This document shows, one piece after another, positions 61,834 through 64,000 of a DNA stretch of 64,000 bases. The stretch spans positions 1,054,001 to 1,118,000 of the forward strand of contig CBDDDJ010000005.1 of assembly GCA_965226475.1 (NCBI GenBank), in the 5' to 3' direction. The notes under the pieces were generated by a model, which saw nothing but the letters and a program-made list of their open reading frames with translations, was not told the DNA's origin and ran no database searches. Both the position numbers and the translations under genes were made by a program. Each line of letters starts with the position of its first letter. Within the stretch, counting starts at the first letter, position 1. This DNA is from JASLMY01 sp965226475 (GTDB taxonomy: Bacteria > Pseudomonadota > Alphaproteobacteria > GCA-2731375).

Positions 61834-63546
61834 ATGCAACGCTTCGATCCGATCAGCCTGAAGATCCTCTGGGACCGCCTGGTCTCGATCGCCGACGAGG
61901 TGGTGCTGTCGTTGGTGCGCACCTCCTTCTCGGTCAACGTGCGCGAGGGCTATGACCTCTCCTGCATCCTGTTCGATCACCGTGGGCGGATGATCGCCCA
62001 GGGGAACTACAGCGTGCCGTCGTTTACCGGGACGGCGCCCCAGACGCTGGCCCACATGCTCCGCGACTGCCCGGCCGAGACGCTGTCGCCCGGCGACATC
62101 GTCATGACCAACGATCCCTGGATGGGCACCGGCCACCTCTTCGACATCAACGTGATGCGCCCGGTGTTCCGGGGCGAGCGGCTGGTCGGCTACACCATGA
62201 GCGTCACCCACCTGCCCGATATCGGCGGCGCCGGCATGTCGTCGACCTGTACCGAGGTCTACCAGGAAGGGCTCCGCTTCCCGGTCTGCAAACTCGCCGA
62301 GAAAGGCGTGATGAACGGGCTGCTGCTCGACGTCGTGCGCATGAACGTCCGGGTGCCGGAGCAGGTGATCGGCGACATCATGGCCAACGTCAGCTGCAAC
62401 GAGGTCGGCGGCAGGGCGCTCCTGGAATTCATGGACGAATATGGCCTCGACGAATTGAGCGCGCTTTCCGATGCCATCAACGACCACGCGGCAAGCGCGA
62501 TGCGCGAGGAGATCGCCACGATCCCCGACGGCGTCTACGAGAACGCGATTAAAATCGAGGGACGCGAGGCGCCGATCGGCCTCGCCGCCCGGGTCGAGGT
62601 CGCCGGCCCCGACATCGCCATCGACTTCACCGGCACCGACGGCCCGGTGCGCGCCTCGATCAACGTACCCTTCTGCTACACCCGGGCGCAGAGCTACTAC
62701 GTCGTCAAATGCCTGACGATCCCGACCTTGCCCAACAACGAGGGCGCGGTACGCAACATCGCCGTCACCGCGCCCGGGAGCTGCATCCTCAACGTCCAGC
62801 CGCCCTGGCCGACGGGCGGGCGCCATTCGGTCGGCCACTTCATCGTGCCGCTGCTGATGGGTGCGTTGTCACCCGCGCTGCCTGCCCGGGTACAGGCCGA
62901 CGTCTCGATGATGAACGTCTTCAGCGTCCAAGGGCACCACCGCGACGGCGAGGAGATCTCCAGCCTCTTTTTCCTCGCCGGAGGCTTCGGCGCGCTTGCC
63001 GGCATCGACGGCCGCGCGGTGACGCCGGCGCCCTCCAACATGACCGTCGTACCGACGGAGATCTGGGAGAACCTCACCTCCATGACGGTCGAGCGGCGGG
63101 AGATCCTGACCGATTCAGGCGGCCCCGGCACCTGGCGCGGCGGCAGCGGCCAGGAAACGGTGTTGCGCAACGATACCGGTCATCTGCTGGAATTAGCGCT
63201 GATGGGCCAGCGGACCGAGTTCCCCGCCCGCGGCTTCGCCGGCGGTGGCGATGGGGCCGCCCGGCGCTATTTGGTGAACGGCGAAGAGATCGACGGCAAG
63301 GGCCGGCTGGTCCTCTCGCCCGGCGATGCCGTGGTGATGCAAGAGGCCGGCGGTGGCGGCTACGGCGACGCCTTCGCCCGCGACATCGCTCGAGTGCAGT
63401 CCGACCTCGATCAGGGCCATGTCTCGGCCGAGCGCGCGGCACGCGACTATGCATGCGTCCTGGATGCCACCGGCCGCGTCGACGTCGAGGCGACGGCGCG
63501 AAACCGGGCCTCGGAGGCCAAAAATCAATCGCGGATTCATCGCTGA
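61834..63546 (+). CDS. hyuB: hydantoinase/oxoprolinase family protein, subunit B (second copy)
   Basis: A 570-residue HyuB paralogue: SLKILWDRLVSIADEVVLSL, SVNVREGYDLSCILFDHRG, MTNDPWMGTGHLFDINVMRP, THLPDIGGAGMSS, and the late GGGGYGDAFARDIA. It lacks the extra C-terminal segment of the copy at 24702. ATG 61834 follows GGGAGGCACCGGTC, 13 bp after hyuA2. Last gene of the rightward four-gene operon. Confidence 0.92.
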   Translation: MQRFDPISLKILWDRLVSIADEVVLSLVRTSFSVNVREGYDLSCILFDHRGRMIAQGNYSVPSFTGTAPQTLAHMLRDCPAETLSPGDIVMTNDPWMGTGHLFDINVMRPVFRGERLVGYTMSVTHLPDIGGAGMSSTCTEVYQEGLRFPVCKLAEKGVMNGLLLDVVRMNVRVPEQVIGDIMANVSCNEVGGRALLEFMDEYGLDELSALSDAINDHAASAMREEIATIPDGVYENAIKIEGREAPIGLAARVEVAGPDIAIDFTGTDGPVRASINVPFCYTRAQSYYVVKCLTIPTLPNNEGAVRNIAVTAPGSCILNVQPPWPTGGRHSVGHFIVPLLMGALSPALPARVQADVSMMNVFSVQGHHRDGEEISSLFFLAGGFGALAGIDGRAVTPAPSNMTVVPTEIWENLTSMTVERREILTDSGGPGTWRGGSGQETVLRNDTGHLLELALMGQRTEFPARGFAGGGDGAARRYLVNGEEIDGKGRLVLSPGDAVVMQEAGGGGYGDAFARDIARVQSDLDQGHVSAERAARDYACVLDATGRVDVEATARNRASEAKNQSRIHR

Positions 63547-63826
63547 GCGGGGTGAAACGCCCGGCGCGACGACCATCACGGCGTCGAAGACAAGCGCTCC
63601 TGGCCGTGGGGATAAGCGTGACGGAAAGCATGTGCCTGTCGGAAAGCCCCCCTTGGCGCGATCTTTTCTGGGCGCGCGGAGCGGTCTGACGCCTCCGAGC
63701 GGCGCCAGGTCGGCAATCCCGGGGAGAGGCCTCGTCGAGCGGACATGGGCGCCTATGGGAGTCCTAGCCAATAACCGCCGTGCGGCTTCATGCCATGCGG
63801 GCATGGATTCCCTCTGACAGGGCTGA
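63547..63826. other. intergenic region after the second hyuAB operon
   Basis: No convincing gene. Short inverted sequences (for example CATGCCATGCGGGCATGG near 63790) could form a hairpin between the convergent genes. Open frames on both strands read as shadow-type Arg/Pro-rich sequence. Confidence 0.4.
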
Positions 63827-64000
63827 TCACTTCCACGGTTTGAAGGCCGCGTCCCACCTGTTGCATTCGAAAGTGATGAATTGCGCGAACGTACACTGGC
63901 CGTTACTGACGACGCCATCAAAGAACAAAATCGCTTGAACCAAGAGTATGGCAATCACCGAAGCAATCGTTAACCAGTATTTGGCGACGACCCACGGTGT
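63827..64000 (-). CDS. C-terminal part of a small membrane protein (cut by window edge)
   Basis: Open from the right edge to TGA at 63829-63827. The 57 visible residues read TPWVVAKYWLTIASVIAILL, then VQAILFFDGVVSNGQCTFAQ, then FITFECNRWDAAFKPWK. One transmembrane helix (WLTIASVIAILLVQAILFF) is followed by a short polar tail with two Cys (SNGQCTF and TFECNRW). The base composition (less G/C at third positions) differs from the neighbouring operon. Family not recognised. Confidence 0.55.
   Translation of the reverse strand, partial: TPWVVAKYWLTIASVIAILLVQAILFFDGVVSNGQCTFAQFITFECNRWDAAFKPWK

Noticed and set aside
59706..61937. A 743-codon minus-strand frame antisense to hyuA2
   Set aside because: Low-complexity Ala/Val/Gly/Glu antisense reading; the plus-strand HyuA has all family motifs and good start spacing.

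Overview
This 64 kb window is high-GC DNA, mostly tightly packed catabolic operons. It most resembles an alphaproteobacterial chromosome, perhaps Rhodospirillales-like. The reasons are strong G/C third-position bias, Liv-type, polar amino-acid and TRAP uptake systems beside amidohydrolase, hydantoinase, CoA-transferase and flavin-monooxygenase genes, a TipF-like degenerate EAL protein, and an LpxR-type outer-membrane enzyme. I found no rRNA, tRNA, CRISPR array, phage module, replication gene or recognisable transcription regulator.

Layout. 1-10.1 kb: acetamidase/formamidase (cut by the edge), VOC protein, an IS5-type element, alpha/beta hydrolase, MeaB GTPase, a frameshifted LpxR-type lipid A deacylase, CaiB-type CoA-transferase, TRAP permeases and an LLM flavin enzyme. 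10.1-18.5 kb: a 2OG-Fe(II) oxygenase split by an IS1595-family element with a perfect 8-bp target duplication, a TipF-like EAL gene with an in-frame stop, aminotransferase, adenosine deaminase-like protein, hydrolase, VOC protein and a ThDP enzyme. 19-22.3 kb: a His/Met-rich secreted protein and a multicopper oxidase with a C-terminal CusF-like domain, separated by an IS5-family copy. 22.6-26.7 kb: a hydantoinase/oxoprolinase A-B pair. 26.9-33.5 kb: a large secreted multidomain gene (DNRLRE, CARDB, chitobiase-like, C13 legumain-like peptidase, calcium-type Asp repeats) broken by an IS256-family element, a second IS5-family copy and a frameshift.

34.2-38.3 kb is the part I consider most novel. 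It is a five-gene operon encoding an HpcH/HpaI-type aldolase, NadC-like, OMP-decarboxylase-like, amidohydrolase and HisI-like proteins. The three proteins related to phosphoribosyl metabolism each depart from the housekeeping motif at or near the active site. I infer a dedicated pathway acting on a non-standard heteroaromatic or nucleotide-like compound. It converges on livHMGF; a Liv-type binding protein lies at 45.5 kb, beyond a decayed stretch holding a REP-associated transposase (RAYT) remnant, an IS3 element and an IS91 transposase remnant. Four REPIN-like inverted repeats are scattered between 18.5 and 50 kb.

46.8-63.5 kb looks like a cyclic-amide/ureide/N-acyl compound catabolic island. 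It holds an isochorismatase-type hydrolase, a PuuE-like deacetylase, two LLM enzymes, a polar amino-acid ABC importer, a hydantoinase/allantoinase-like amidohydrolase and an M20 N-carbamoyl amidohydrolase. A divergent operon carries an N-acyl-D-amino-acid deacylase, a threonine aldolase-like enzyme and a second hydantoinase A-B pair. The right edge cuts a small membrane-protein gene.
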